A stretch of 64,000 nucleotides of DNA from Bacteroides intestinalis DSM 17393 (GCF_000172175.1 NZ_ABJL02000008.1:744001-808000); one strand, 5' to 3'; shown: positions 26,085-35,337, counted from the first letter of the stretch. The notes: generated from the letters alone by a model not told the origin. Program-made: numbers and translations.

Positions 26085-26542
26085 ACCTCCAACATTCGTT
26101 TCATAAATATAGTCGCTCCTTCCACATCGGAAGGTGCAGGTGCCCATGGCGCAACATCTTCTGGTGGAAGTGGCTTATAAGGACCACTCTTTATTTCAAA
26201 GATAACAGTACCAGACTCTAAAACTACAATGCTATGCCAAGTACCTGAAGGGATTTCCACTCCATACATTCCAGCTGATGGATTCAGATTTACTTTTTCC
26301 GTCACATTGCCCATATCATCATAGAAAAACGCTATCAGACTTCCGCGCAGAACAATATAAGTTTCTTCCTTATCCACATGACGATGAGGAGGGAGATAAG
26401 TTCCCGGCTCCAAGGCATTAAGAAGACGGTGAATAGGTGCATCTAAAGACTCATGAAAATTATAATTCATTCGTAAACGAGAATTCTCCTGAGCATCATG
26501 AGTTACCCCGTCCAATAGTTCTTCCGAAATCAGCTTTATCAT
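26081..26542 (-). CDS. wbuC: WbuC-family cupin-fold metalloprotein
   Basis: 153 residues. A single cupin barrel with the metal-binding block PPHRHVDKEETYIVLRGSL and the second block GTWHSIVVLESGTVIFEIKSG. WbuC proteins are found in O-antigen and capsule clusters; their biochemical role is not settled. The start ATG shares its A with the TAA stop of the NusG-like gene (TAATG), so translation is coupled. It ends the exopolysaccharide-type operon and overlaps the 3' end of the convergent ROK gene by 4 bp. Confidence 0.8.
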   Translation of the reverse strand: MIKLISEELLDGVTHDAQENSRLRMNYNFHESLDAPIHRLLNALEPGTYLPPHRHVDKEETYIVLRGSLIAFFYDDMGNVTEKVNLNPSAGMYGVEIPSGTWHSIVVLESGTVIFEIKSGPYKPLPPEDVAPWAPAPSDVEGATIFMKRMLEV

Positions 26543-26868
26543 TACTTCAACAATTGAGCAAACTTACTTGAAAGGTTTGCTTTATCCGATACAATAGAAA
26601 GTTCTTTGCCATCAGTACCCACTAAAAAAGCGGCTTTCTGAGATGCTACAACAGGAGCTATATCCTTCAAATCTCCTTCTACAAAAACACAACCTGAGAA
26701 AAAAGGAACAATAATCTCCTTCATTTTCCCATCCCAGTTTACATATATTGTTTGCATAGGACAAAAAGTCTTATACCCTGCAACATTTAAATGCTGCATC
26801 AATTTACGTTCCAATCTCGGTGCCGTATATACAATATACCAGCAACGCGCATTTTCATCCATCATCAT
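26542..26868 (-). CDS. NusG/UpxY-like N-terminal domain protein, KOW domain missing
   Basis: 108 residues from the ATG at 26868, chosen because it forms an ATGA overlap with the stop of the Wzz-like gene; an upstream in-frame ATG (26922) lies inside that gene. The NGN fold is recognisable: RCWYIVYTAPRLERKLMQHL, YKTFCPMQTIYVNW and VPFFSGCVFVEGDL. Proteins of this family (NusG, RfaH, UpxY) bind RNA polymerase and suppress pausing across long polysaccharide operons. Two points are odd. The C-terminal KOW domain is absent; the sequence ends soon after KANLSSKFAQLLK. UpxY genes normally sit first in a capsule operon, whereas this one is second to last. It may act in trans or be a remnant. Confidence 0.72.
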   Translation of the reverse strand: MMMDENARCWYIVYTAPRLERKLMQHLNVAGYKTFCPMQTIYVNWDGKMKEIIVPFFSGCVFVEGDLKDIAPVVASQKAAFLVGTDGKELSIVSDKANLSSKFAQLLK

Positions 26869-27977
26869 ATTGTTGTTTGCTTTTTCCATCCTTTTAATAA
26901 ATCCTTTACAAATAAAATCCAACCTACACTACCTACTCCAGCTAAGAAAATAAAACCGATAAGAATCATTACTTTATTGGGTTTCGCCGGACGCAAAGGA
27001 ACTGATGCCGGCTGTACAACGGTGTACACCGGAGTAATTTCCTGCACCTTGGCCTTGGCCATCTGTAATTGTTGAGCAACCTGAGTATACACATTATATG
27101 CTAAATTCATTTCATTTTGCAAGCGTTCTTGTTCAGCACGATAACTTAACAAAATTATATTTTGATTAGCATCAACAAAAGATGCATACTTTGACTGTGC
27201 AGCAGTATAATTATCTTTAGCCTCCTTATAGAGCTTCTCTGTAAAAGCTAAATCATGACGCGCCTTATTGGTCCGATAATCCGTGATATAGTTCTGCAGG
27301 CAACGCATTACCGTATCTGTCAATGAAGCTGAAATTAAAGGATCCTGCATAGTAACCGACAAAGTCGTAACACCTGTTTTCTTATCTACAGAAACAGAAA
27401 TACGTTTGCTCAAGGCAGTTGCAATTGCAGCTTCATCTTTGGTTAATCTGAATGGATCTGTTTTAGCAGCGACACCTTCTTCTTCTTTATCTTTAAACAA
27501 AGATATCACCCAACCCAATGCTTTAAAAGGAGCTGAAGTGATGGCTCCCCACCAAGGTCCACGCTGATACTCGTCCAAATAGGCATAAAGTGTTGTATCA
27601 ATCTTATCTTTCTGATCCTTCACCTTTACATCAAAAAGTTCAATCAGAAAGGGAGTGGAACTTACAATATCAGGATAGAGTTCCGGTGAAAGAGCATCTT
27701 CACCACTGGAAGCACCTAAACTGATACCTGCCATAGCCGCTAATGCCCCCATACTACCTCCACCCGACTTACCACCAGTCTCTGGTGCTAACGTCACACT
27801 TGTAGAGTATTCTTTCGGGATGCTGAATGCTACAACCAGTCCCACCAACACAGCATATCCACACGCCTTGAAAACCAGTTTCCTACTTGCCCACACCTTT
27901 TGAGCAAGTTCTATTAAATCGATCTCTTGTTCTTCCGGCTGTTGAGGAGTTGTATTCAGTTTGTTTTCTTCACTCAT
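26865..27977 (-). CDS. Wzz/GumC-type polysaccharide chain-length determinant
   Basis: 370 residues. The N-terminal cytoplasmic tail (EEQEIDLIELAQKVW) leads into TM1 (FKACGYAVLVGLVVAFSIP). A periplasmic domain with a coiled-coil stretch (LAFTEKLYKEAKDNYTAAQ) follows, then a Pro-rich segment (PASVPLRPAKPNK) and TM2 (VMILIGFIFLAGVGSVGWILF). No C-terminal tyrosine-kinase domain is attached, so it is a PCP-1/2a-like co-polymerase that sets chain length with the Wza-type exporter encoded just upstream (8-nt gap). The first residues are acidic and Gln/Glu-rich. Confidence 0.85.
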   Translation of the reverse strand: MSEENKLNTTPQQPEEQEIDLIELAQKVWASRKLVFKACGYAVLVGLVVAFSIPKEYSTSVTLAPETGGKSGGGSMGALAAMAGISLGASSGEDALSPELYPDIVSSTPFLIELFDVKVKDQKDKIDTTLYAYLDEYQRGPWWGAITSAPFKALGWVISLFKDKEEEGVAAKTDPFRLTKDEAAIATALSKRISVSVDKKTGVTTLSVTMQDPLISASLTDTVMRCLQNYITDYRTNKARHDLAFTEKLYKEAKDNYTAAQSKYASFVDANQNIILLSYRAEQERLQNEMNLAYNVYTQVAQQLQMAKAKVQEITPVYTVVQPASVPLRPAKPNKVMILIGFIFLAGVGSVGWILFVKDLLKGWKKQTTI

Positions 27978-27985
27978 AACTTCTA

Positions 27986-30436
27986 TTACTTAAAGAGGTT
28001 AACCATGGTTGCAATCATAGCAGCAATGGAGGCGGTTGTGCTACCCATACCTAAAATCTCAGCAGTACTCATCCGCTTCTTTTCTTCCTTGCTTGGAACA
28101 ATAATCTCACAACCAGGCTCTATAGCCTTTTTATCACGAGATTTCAGACGGGATACCGTACCGTTCATATATACTACATAGGCTTTTTTCTTCTTGGCCA
28201 GATTACCATAACCACCTGCCTGATTGATGTAATAACGTAAACTTTCACCACGCTTATACAATACAGTATTGGGATACATAACCGCTCCACTAATTTTTAC
28301 CGTATTAATATATTCAGGAATGAATAAAACATCTCCTTCACGCAAAACCAAGTCAAAATCACTACCTGGATTAGAGATAGCCTTCTCCAAATTAATACCA
28401 ACAGTATAAGTGTCTGATATGTTCAGCTTCTCAACAGAAATAGAGTCTTTTCCTTCTCCCATTCGAGCCATCCGAACAGCATCGGCCTGACGGCGTTGTT
28501 CTTCTTCCGTCATTTTACGAATCAAACGCGCCCCCTTTACATAAGCATCCGGAGTAATTCCACCAGCTTTTGAAATCAAATCAGACAAACGCTCATTCTT
28601 CTTCACTAAAGCATAATTGCCACCGAAGAGTACTTCCCCTGCAACAACTACATTCTGCTGCTTGCGATATGCAGGACTCTTGCGAACATATACTTCATCA
28701 AACGGTTCCAAGTGGAAATCTCCTTCTCCACCTACTACTAAGCCGTCTTTAATATCAAATGAATAAGTCTTTCCTAAAACACTGCTAAAAGAAGTGCTCT
28801 TCGGATCCTTAATACGACGGGTAATATCAACCTTTGTTGTTGCAGCTGCTTCCAATAAGCCACCAGACTGAACCAACAAATCTTCGATAGTCATATTCTT
28901 AGAAAAGAGGAATGTACCCGGACTTGCAACTTCACCATGAATAGAGATAGTCTCCTCCTCTTTCAGGTCATGAATGCTTGGTATATATAAAATATCATTT
29001 TTCTGCAATGGTATGTCAGCTACAGTTCCTTTAAGCAAACCGCCTAAATCCACAGCAATTACTTCATGAGACAAATCTTCATTCTCACGATCTAAAAGTG
29101 CACGATTCAAAAATGCATCACCTCTTAATCCCTCAGCTTTCTTTATTAATTGCTTTACAGTATTTACTGTCCCACTCAATTCATATAAACCGGAGCGATA
29201 AACAGCACCACGAATTTCTACGCGATTCTCAAAACGCTTCAATACGGCATCTACAGAAATGGAGTCACCGTCATCCAAACGGAAAACAGAGTAATCCATT
29301 TCGTCTACATTATATACCTGATGTTCGCGACCACTTTTACGAATAATACGAACTGCCTTTTTGTAAGCATCTCCAGTAAAGCCACCGGCATAATTCAAAA
29401 TAGTAGCAACAGTCTCTGTTGGCTTCATTTCATAGAACATCGGACGCTTTACCTTACCAGCTATTCGCACCAAAGATTCATAAGGGTTAACTATAATTAC
29501 ATCTCCTTCCTGAAGACGGATATCATCTTTCATCTTACCCTTCATAAGGTAATCATAAACATCCAGATCAGCAATCGTTTTACCATTGCGAACTACCTTA
29601 ATACTACGCAGACTACCAATTTTATTAACACCGCCAGCACGATACAAAGCATGGAAAACAGAGGAAAAAGAGGATAATGTATATGTTCCAGGAACAGCAA
29701 CTTCACCCATTATATTAATCTGTATAGTCCGGATATCCCCTAAAGTCAGCTTTATTTGAGAGGTAGGTTCACTTCCTGATATTCCTGAGTATATTTTTGA
29801 AAATTCACGTTGCAAATATGCATTGGCATCTTTTACAGTCATACCACTTAATTGAACAGGTCCCAACCCACTCACCTGAATAGTTCCTTCAGGTGAAATA
29901 CTTTGGCGAATTGTATTCTCCGAAGCACCCCAAACATCAATAATAACCTCATCGCCAGGTCCTAAACGATAGTCCACCGGAGTAGCCAGGTTAATACTCG
30001 GTTCAAACGTTAAATTCCGGTTTGTAAATACATCATGACCAAAAATTTGAGAAGCATTATCTGTAGTAGCAGTATTATCAGCCCTATTATCTACTCTCCC
30101 CCCTACAGTCTCATCAAGCATTCCCACTTCCGAATAATCAGTAGTTCTTCTCTGTCCTCCCCCATCATCAACTAAAGTACGTTGACGCAATTGAGAAGGC
30201 ATTTCATTGGATTTATTACTTACAGTATTACTTTCCGAATATTTCTGTTGTATCCTGCTAACTTGCTCTTTGGTCACCCCTCTACGCAATAGTTCAGTGG
30301 TTATCTGCTTCTGACTTTTTCCACTTTTATTTGCTTCCTTTACGTATTGAATAACCTGATCATCCGACATCTGCTGGGCCATAACCACTCCAGAAAGGAC
30401 GAAAATTAAAAAGAATAGTGTTATTAATCTGCGCAT
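27986..30436 (-). CDS. Wza-type polysaccharide export protein with multiple SLBB domains
   Basis: 816 residues with a signal peptide (MRRLITLFFLIFVLSGVVMAQ). A small helical segment (MSDDQVIQYVKEANKSGKS) resembles the N-terminal extension common in Bacteroidales exporters. The Poly_export domain (VDYRLGPGDEVIIDVWG) follows, then at least five SLBB-like repeats marked by phrases such as VPGTYTLSSFSSVFHALYRAG, IRGAVYRSGLYEL, IHGEVASPGTFLF, VAGEVLFGGNYAL and ISGAVMYPNTVLY. A C-terminal hydrophobic stretch (TASIAAMIATMVNLF) is the likely outer-membrane helix. It forms the outer-membrane channel for capsule or exopolysaccharide. A -7 element TACCTTTG lies upstream at 30487-30494. Confidence 0.9.
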   Translation of the reverse strand: MRRLITLFFLIFVLSGVVMAQQMSDDQVIQYVKEANKSGKSQKQITTELLRRGVTKEQVSRIQQKYSESNTVSNKSNEMPSQLRQRTLVDDGGGQRRTTDYSEVGMLDETVGGRVDNRADNTATTDNASQIFGHDVFTNRNLTFEPSINLATPVDYRLGPGDEVIIDVWGASENTIRQSISPEGTIQVSGLGPVQLSGMTVKDANAYLQREFSKIYSGISGSEPTSQIKLTLGDIRTIQINIMGEVAVPGTYTLSSFSSVFHALYRAGGVNKIGSLRSIKVVRNGKTIADLDVYDYLMKGKMKDDIRLQEGDVIIVNPYESLVRIAGKVKRPMFYEMKPTETVATILNYAGGFTGDAYKKAVRIIRKSGREHQVYNVDEMDYSVFRLDDGDSISVDAVLKRFENRVEIRGAVYRSGLYELSGTVNTVKQLIKKAEGLRGDAFLNRALLDRENEDLSHEVIAVDLGGLLKGTVADIPLQKNDILYIPSIHDLKEEETISIHGEVASPGTFLFSKNMTIEDLLVQSGGLLEAAATTKVDITRRIKDPKSTSFSSVLGKTYSFDIKDGLVVGGEGDFHLEPFDEVYVRKSPAYRKQQNVVVAGEVLFGGNYALVKKNERLSDLISKAGGITPDAYVKGARLIRKMTEEEQRRQADAVRMARMGEGKDSISVEKLNISDTYTVGINLEKAISNPGSDFDLVLREGDVLFIPEYINTVKISGAVMYPNTVLYKRGESLRYYINQAGGYGNLAKKKKAYVVYMNGTVSRLKSRDKKAIEPGCEIIVPSKEEKKRMSTAEILGMGSTTASIAAMIATMVNLFK

Positions 30437-30486
30437 AAGATATTTGATTAATCTTTAGAATTCCTACAATTAATATAAATCGGGCA

Positions 30487-30494
30487 CAAAGGTA
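30487..30494 (-). promoter_or_regulatory. Possible -7 element for the wza-wzz operon
   Basis: The minus strand reads TACCTTTG, an exact TAnnTTTG match 51 nt before the start codon. No TTG is seen at the expected distance. It would let the export genes be expressed separately from the CapD-like gene 135 nt upstream. Confidence 0.4.
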
Positions 30495-30571
30495 GCATAT
30501 TATTTTATAACGCCCATTTATTTTACATCTAAATTTTGGAAAAAGAATTTAAAACCGTCTCTATCAAGAGC

Positions 30572-32248
30572 TCAGACCTCTACCGGATGTTCAGCAATAC
30601 ATGAAATTATTTTTTTCATTTCGTTAATTATTGTCAGAGGCTCACCCGATTCGTATTTTTCAACTAAAGAATCAATCTGTTTACAGACCTTATCAACTCC
30701 TGCAATATCTTCCCTGCTTCTCCTCACTTTGTCATAACATGTAGCTTCAGTTTCCTCCGCCGATTCATCCTCAAAGACATATATACCTCCATTTTCACCA
30801 AGATTTCCTGCTTCCAATATCAGTAGGCAAGCTTCCGGTAAGGTCATCAAACTACGGGGAGCCTCCGGATATACATCCGCAAAACGGACTACAAATAATT
30901 TAGCAGTAAGTTCCTCTTGCCTGATTTTTTGCGAAAGTCCCCGCATATAGATTTCAGCCAAACGCTTACTGTATCCCATTACATGAACTGGTGACAGAGC
31001 ATGATTCGTAGAAATCATCATACATTTATACACCTTATATTTAACTGCCAAATCTGCAATATTTTTAGTGCCCAGAACATTAACCTGCAACGCTTCAGCA
31101 GCATAATCCTCCAACATAGAAATATTTTTATAAGCCGCTGCATGAAAGACCAACTGTGGTATATACTGTTTAAATATAGCTTCCATCCTACTACGATTAG
31201 CAACATCCGCTACCAGGACCTTTACTTCAAGGTTCTTCCAATGATCTGATAATTCCAATTGAACATCATACAAAGGAGATTCAGCCTGATCAACTAATAT
31301 CAATTGATAAGGATTCAGAGCCGCCAACTGATGAACAATTTCACGTCCCACAGCACCTGCAGCACCAGTCACCAATATCCGGTGCCCTTCAATATAAGCA
31401 GCAATCTTTCGGATATCAGCCTGGATAGGCTCACGACGAAGCCAGTCCTCTATATGAATATCTTTTATAATCCCGTCATCCAAACAGTTACTTAAGGGTG
31501 GTACTGTCATTACATGAATATTTTGGGCCAACATTCGCTCCATTACACCGGATGATTCCAAATCTACCAGCTTATCCGGTGCCACGACAACCGTTTGTAC
31601 ATTCTTTCTTTTCAAATGCTCAAACAACTTATTATTATTAGCATAAACCCTACACCCCATCGTATGCTTACCTATCATCCAAGGTTCATCTGAAATAAAG
31701 CCACATACACGATAATGATTATTTCGACTGACCCGCATCGATTTAGCTATATTTACTCCTGTCCCACGAAAGCCGTAAATAAATACATTTACGCAGTGCC
31801 GGTCATCAAAAGACAAAGCCTCATGCAGCATTTTCACTAAAATGCGCAGACATACCATAAAAGTAAAATTGAGAATATATGCTATAAAGACAATCCCATT
31901 CGGTAATGTTTCTCCAAATCCAAAAGCCGACCAACAAAAATTACCAATACCCAATAAACCATAGCTTATTGTAAGAGATATAAACACTCTGTAAATATCC
32001 ACAAACGAAGAGAAACGAATAACTCCAACATAGATATGGAAGACAGAAAAGAAACACAGATTACAAGAAAGCGAGAATAAAATCATCCATATATATAATG
32101 ACACCTTATATATTATAGAAGAAACTCCCAATTGAAGTATGCATGCTAAAAGCATAGAAATCACAACCAAGCAGATATCAATAGCCAAAATCGTCCATTT
32201 AGATGCAATGCGGGATGAAAGATTTCTATAATAAACTTTTAGGTTCAT
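30572..32248 (-). CDS. CapD/WbpM-like membrane nucleotide-sugar dehydratase homologue with altered active site
   Basis: 558 residues. Four N-terminal TM helices (about 18-135) lead to a CoA-binding-like Rossmann fold (CVNVFIYGFRGTGVNIAKSM) and then the SDR domain (HRILVTGAAGAVGREIVHQL). In active family members the catalytic stretch is STDKAVNP. Here it is STNHALSP, so Asp and Lys are replaced by N415 and H416; the M424-xxx-K428 pair is kept. The usual segment between RFGNV and MTIPEA is shortened to RFADVYPEAPRSLMTLPEA. Family members make 4-keto-6-deoxy nucleotide sugars for glycans. This one may be inactive or changed in reaction (inference). A promoter of form TTG-N20-CATCTTTG precedes it (32315-32285). 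Confidence 0.82.
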   Translation of the reverse strand: MNLKVYYRNLSSRIASKWTILAIDICLVVISMLLACILQLGVSSIIYKVSLYIWMILFSLSCNLCFFSVFHIYVGVIRFSSFVDIYRVFISLTISYGLLGIGNFCWSAFGFGETLPNGIVFIAYILNFTFMVCLRILVKMLHEALSFDDRHCVNVFIYGFRGTGVNIAKSMRVSRNNHYRVCGFISDEPWMIGKHTMGCRVYANNNKLFEHLKRKNVQTVVVAPDKLVDLESSGVMERMLAQNIHVMTVPPLSNCLDDGIIKDIHIEDWLRREPIQADIRKIAAYIEGHRILVTGAAGAVGREIVHQLAALNPYQLILVDQAESPLYDVQLELSDHWKNLEVKVLVADVANRSRMEAIFKQYIPQLVFHAAAYKNISMLEDYAAEALQVNVLGTKNIADLAVKYKVYKCMMISTNHALSPVHVMGYSKRLAEIYMRGLSQKIRQEELTAKLFVVRFADVYPEAPRSLMTLPEACLLILEAGNLGENGGIYVFEDESAEETEATCYDKVRRSREDIAGVDKVCKQIDSLVEKYESGEPLTIINEMKKIISCIAEHPVEV

Positions 32249-32284
32249 AATTATTGTCAGATCTTAGGTTGATATACACTTTTG

Positions 32285-32315
32285 CAAAGATGTATTTTTT
32301 ATATTGATAAAACAA
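32285..32315 (-). promoter_or_regulatory. Predicted promoter for the CapD-like gene
   Basis: Minus strand: TTG (32315-32313), 20 nt, CATCTTTG (32292-32285), with one mismatch to TAnnTTTG. The expected start lies ~30 nt before the ATG at 32248. Confidence 0.55.
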
Positions 32316-32416
32316 TTTTTTTAGAAGGAAAATGACAGAACAGACCTCAAAAACAGCTTTAGGAAAGATTTTTTCAAAAAAACCTTCTTTTCTTTTCGTA
32401 GTTTCGAAGAAAGCTG

Positions 32417-32424
32417 TAAATTTG
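32417..32424 (+). promoter_or_regulatory. -7 promoter element for tRNA-Thr
   Basis: TAAATTTG, an exact TAnnTTTG match, 25 nt before the mature tRNA 5' end. TTTTCG about 20 nt upstream may serve as a weak -33. Confidence 0.55.
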
Positions 32425-32449
32425 CACCCCGTAAAAACAAAAAAACGTT

Positions 32450-32522
<73 letters not shown>

Positions 32523-32530
32523 CAGAAAGA

Positions 32531-32557
32531 GAGAGATGCTTATGCATCTCTTTTTTT
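32531..32557 (+). terminator. Rho-independent terminator of tRNA-Thr
   Basis: A perfect 8-bp stem AGAGATGC (32532-32539) with GCATCTCT (32544-32551), loop TTAT, followed by a run of seven T. Confidence 0.9.
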
Positions 32558-32574
32558 ATTTCATAGATTCTTCT

Positions 32575-32582
32575 TACCTTTG
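32575..32582 (+). promoter_or_regulatory. -7 promoter element for mltG
   Basis: TACCTTTG, an exact TAnnTTTG match just after the tRNA terminator, giving a ~20-nt leader before the ATG at 32609. Confidence 0.5.
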
Positions 32583-32608
32583 CCAGACTAAAACAACTTC
32601 AGAAACAG

Positions 32609-33646
32609 ATGAAAAAGAAGACAAAAAAAATTCTCATAGGAGGATTGGTAACCCTGTTCCTTATAGGCGTAGCTTGTGCCGGAACATTCTATTATTATAT
32701 ATTCTACCCACAATTTCATCCCCCAAAGACTACTTATATTTATATCGACAAAGACGATACAATAGACTCCATATATAATAAAGTAAAAATACAGGGACAC
32801 CCGAAAAGTTTCACAGGTTTTCTCTGGATGACCCGATGGCGTAATTATGATTCGACTATCCACACCGGACGCTATGCCATCCGCCCGGGAGAAAATGTGT
32901 ATCATGTCTTCAGCCGTTTATACCGAGGATATCAGGAACCTATCAATCTTACTGTCAGCAACGTACGCACTTTAGACAGACTTGCCCGCAGTATTGGTAA
33001 GCAGTTAATGATCGACTCTACAGAAATTGCTACTGTAATGAATGACACTATATTCCAGAAGCGAATGGGATATAAAAAAGAAACAATGTCCAGTCTATTC
33101 ATTCCGGAAACATACCAAGTTTACTGGGATATGAGTGTAGACGAATTTTTCGAGCGTATGCAGAAAGAACATGAAAAATTCTGGAACCAGCAACGATTGG
33201 CTAAAGCTGAATCTATCGGAATGACACCGGAAGAAGTTTCTACCCTGGCCTCTATTGTCGAAGAGGAAACCAACAACAACGAGGAAAAACCAATGGTTGC
33301 CGGACTCTATATTAACCGTTTACACAAAGGTATGCCATTACAAGCAGATCCAACAATAAAGTTTGCCCTCCAGGACTTTGGTTTAAGAAGAATAACCAAT
33401 GAACATTTGAATGTCAACTCACCCTACAATACATATTTAAATGCAGGCCTGCCTCCGGGTCCCATACGTATACCTTCACCTATAGGTATCGATGCAGTAC
33501 TAAACTATGCCAAGCACGACTACATTTACATGTGTGCAAAAGAAGATTTCTCAGGTACTCACAATTTTGCTTCCAATTATGCTGATCACATGAAAAATGC
33601 CAGAAAATATTGGAATGCTTTAAACGAAAGAAAGATTTTCAAGTAA
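32609..33646 (+). CDS. mltG: Endolytic murein transglycosylase MltG
   Basis: 345 residues. One N-terminal TM helix (ILIGGLVTLFLIGVACAGTFYYY) anchors it in the inner membrane. A LysM-like segment (IDKDDTIDSIYNKVKIQG, and GRYAIRPGENVYHVFSRLYRG) precedes the YceG domain. The catalytic Glu lies in LASIVEEET; the first Glu there is residue 218, the same number as the essential Glu of E. coli MltG. QADPTIKFAL, SPYNTYLNAGLPPGPI and SGTHNFASNYADHMKN complete the family pattern. It cuts nascent glycan strands to end peptidoglycan chain elongation. Confidence 0.95.
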   Translation: MKKKTKKILIGGLVTLFLIGVACAGTFYYYIFYPQFHPPKTTYIYIDKDDTIDSIYNKVKIQGHPKSFTGFLWMTRWRNYDSTIHTGRYAIRPGENVYHVFSRLYRGYQEPINLTVSNVRTLDRLARSIGKQLMIDSTEIATVMNDTIFQKRMGYKKETMSSLFIPETYQVYWDMSVDEFFERMQKEHEKFWNQQRLAKAESIGMTPEEVSTLASIVEEETNNNEEKPMVAGLYINRLHKGMPLQADPTIKFALQDFGLRRITNEHLNVNSPYNTYLNAGLPPGPIRIPSPIGIDAVLNYAKHDYIYMCAKEDFSGTHNFASNYADHMKNARKYWNALNERKIFK

Positions 33647-33673
33647 AATCATGATAAAATAAAAGCAAAAGCC

Positions 33674-33681
33674 TATATTTG
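33674..33681 (+). promoter_or_regulatory. -7 promoter element for iorA-iorB-paaK
   Basis: TATATTTG, an exact TAnnTTTG match, 63 nt before the iorA start and 27 nt after the mltG stop. No matching -33 TTG is seen. Confidence 0.5.
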
Positions 33682-33744
33682 CGAGTGAAAAACGCAGATT
33701 ATTTCCTTTTTTAATAATCATGACTAACATTAAAATAATCAGAT

Positions 33745-35337
33745 ATGAGCAAGCAACTCTTACTTGGCGATGAAGCCATTGCACAAGCTGCATTAGATGC
33801 CGGACTCTCAGGTGTTTACGCCTACCCCGGTACTCCTTCCACAGAAATTACAGAATACATTCAAATGGCGCCTATTACGACTGAACAGAATATCCATAGC
33901 CGTTGGGCCTCCAATGAGAAGACAGCCATGGAAGCTGCACTAGGTATGTCATTTGTCGGTAAACGAGCATTAGTCTGCATGAAACATGTAGGCATGAACG
34001 TAGCTGCCGACTGTTTTATCAATTCAGCTGTTACAGGTGTAAAAGGTGGATTAATTGTAGTAGCTGCGGATGACCCCAGCATGCACTCCTCACAGAACGA
34101 ACAAGATAGCCGTTTTTATGGTGATTTCTCATTGATCCCCATGTACGAACCAAGCAATCAGCAGGAAGCATATGATATGGTTTACAATGGATTCGCATTT
34201 TCTGAAAAGATTGGCGAACCGGTATTGATGCGTATGGTCACCCGCCTGGCACACTCCCGTTCCGGTGTAGAACAAAAACCGCAACAACCCCAAAACCAAA
34301 TGTCATTCAGTGAAGACCCTCGCCAGTTCATCTTGTTGCCAGGTAACGCCCGCAAGCGCTATAAGGTTTTATTAGAACGTCAAGCCGAATTTATTGAAGC
34401 ATCTGAAAACTCTTCTTATAATAAGTATACCGATGGTCCTAATAAGAAGTTAGGTATCATAGCGTGTGGAATCGGCTACAATTATCTGATGGAAAACTAT
34501 CCTGATGGTTGCGAATACCCCGTATTGAAAATTGGCCAATACCCATTACCTAAGAAACAGCTCCTACAATTGGTAGAAACCTGTGATGAGATTCTGGTAT
34601 TGGAAGACGGACAACCTTTCGTAGAAAAACAACTTAAAGGTTATCTTGGTATCGGCGTAAAAGTAAAAGGACGCTTAGATGGCACATTATCACAAGACGG
34701 TGAATTAAATCCGGATAAGGTGGCACGTGCTGTGGGAAAAGAAAACAAGTCAGAGTTTGGTATTCCTTCGCTCGTAGAAATGCGTCCACCCGCACTATGT
34801 GAAGGTTGTGGCCATCGTGATATGTACACTACACTCACCCAGGTTCTGAAAGAAGAATATCCGACACATAAAGTATTCAGCGATATCGGCTGTTATACTT
34901 TAGGAGCCAATGCACCATTTAATGCTATCAATTCATGTGTAGATATGGGTGCATCTATTACCATGGCTAAAGGAGCCTCGGATGGCGGACTTCATCCGGC
35001 AGTAGCAGTGATTGGCGACTCCACCTTCACACATTCCGGCATGACAGGACTTTTGGATTGCGTCAATGAGAATGCAAATGTTACCATTGTCATTTCAGAC
35101 AATGAAACGACTGCAATGACAGGCGGCCAGGATTCGGCCGGAACAGGACGTATTGAGGCTATCTGTGCCGGCATTGGCGTAGCCCCCGAACATATCCGTG
35201 TAGTAGTTCCCTTGAAAAAGAATTATGAAGAGATGAAGCAGATTATCCGTGAAGAAATCGAATATCGCGGTGTATCCGTTATCATTCCACGCAGAGAATG
35301 TATTCAAACCTTAGCACGTAAAAAACGAAACAAGTAA
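33745..35337 (+). CDS. iorA: Indolepyruvate:ferredoxin oxidoreductase, alpha subunit (lacking C-terminal ferredoxin domain)
   Basis: 530 residues. The N-terminal pyrimidine-binding transketolase-like domain begins LLGDEAIAQAALDAGLSGVYAYPGTPSTEI. A central Rossmann-like domain follows, then the thiamine-diphosphate domain with CEGCGHRDMYTTL and VIGDSTFTHSGMTGLLDCVN. The enzyme oxidatively decarboxylates aryl pyruvates (from Trp, Phe, Tyr transamination) to aryl-acetyl-CoA, reducing ferredoxin. The archaeal alpha subunit ends with a two-cluster ferredoxin-like domain. Here the protein stops soon after VIIPRRECIQTLARKK, with no CxxCxxC, so electrons must leave another way. iorB begins 4 nt after its stop. 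Confidence 0.93.
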   Translation: MSKQLLLGDEAIAQAALDAGLSGVYAYPGTPSTEITEYIQMAPITTEQNIHSRWASNEKTAMEAALGMSFVGKRALVCMKHVGMNVAADCFINSAVTGVKGGLIVVAADDPSMHSSQNEQDSRFYGDFSLIPMYEPSNQQEAYDMVYNGFAFSEKIGEPVLMRMVTRLAHSRSGVEQKPQQPQNQMSFSEDPRQFILLPGNARKRYKVLLERQAEFIEASENSSYNKYTDGPNKKLGIIACGIGYNYLMENYPDGCEYPVLKIGQYPLPKKQLLQLVETCDEILVLEDGQPFVEKQLKGYLGIGVKVKGRLDGTLSQDGELNPDKVARAVGKENKSEFGIPSLVEMRPPALCEGCGHRDMYTTLTQVLKEEYPTHKVFSDIGCYTLGANAPFNAINSCVDMGASITMAKGASDGGLHPAVAVIGDSTFTHSGMTGLLDCVNENANVTIVISDNETTAMTGGQDSAGTGRIEAICAGIGVAPEHIRVVVPLKKNYEEMKQIIREEIEYRGVSVIIPRRECIQTLARKKRNK

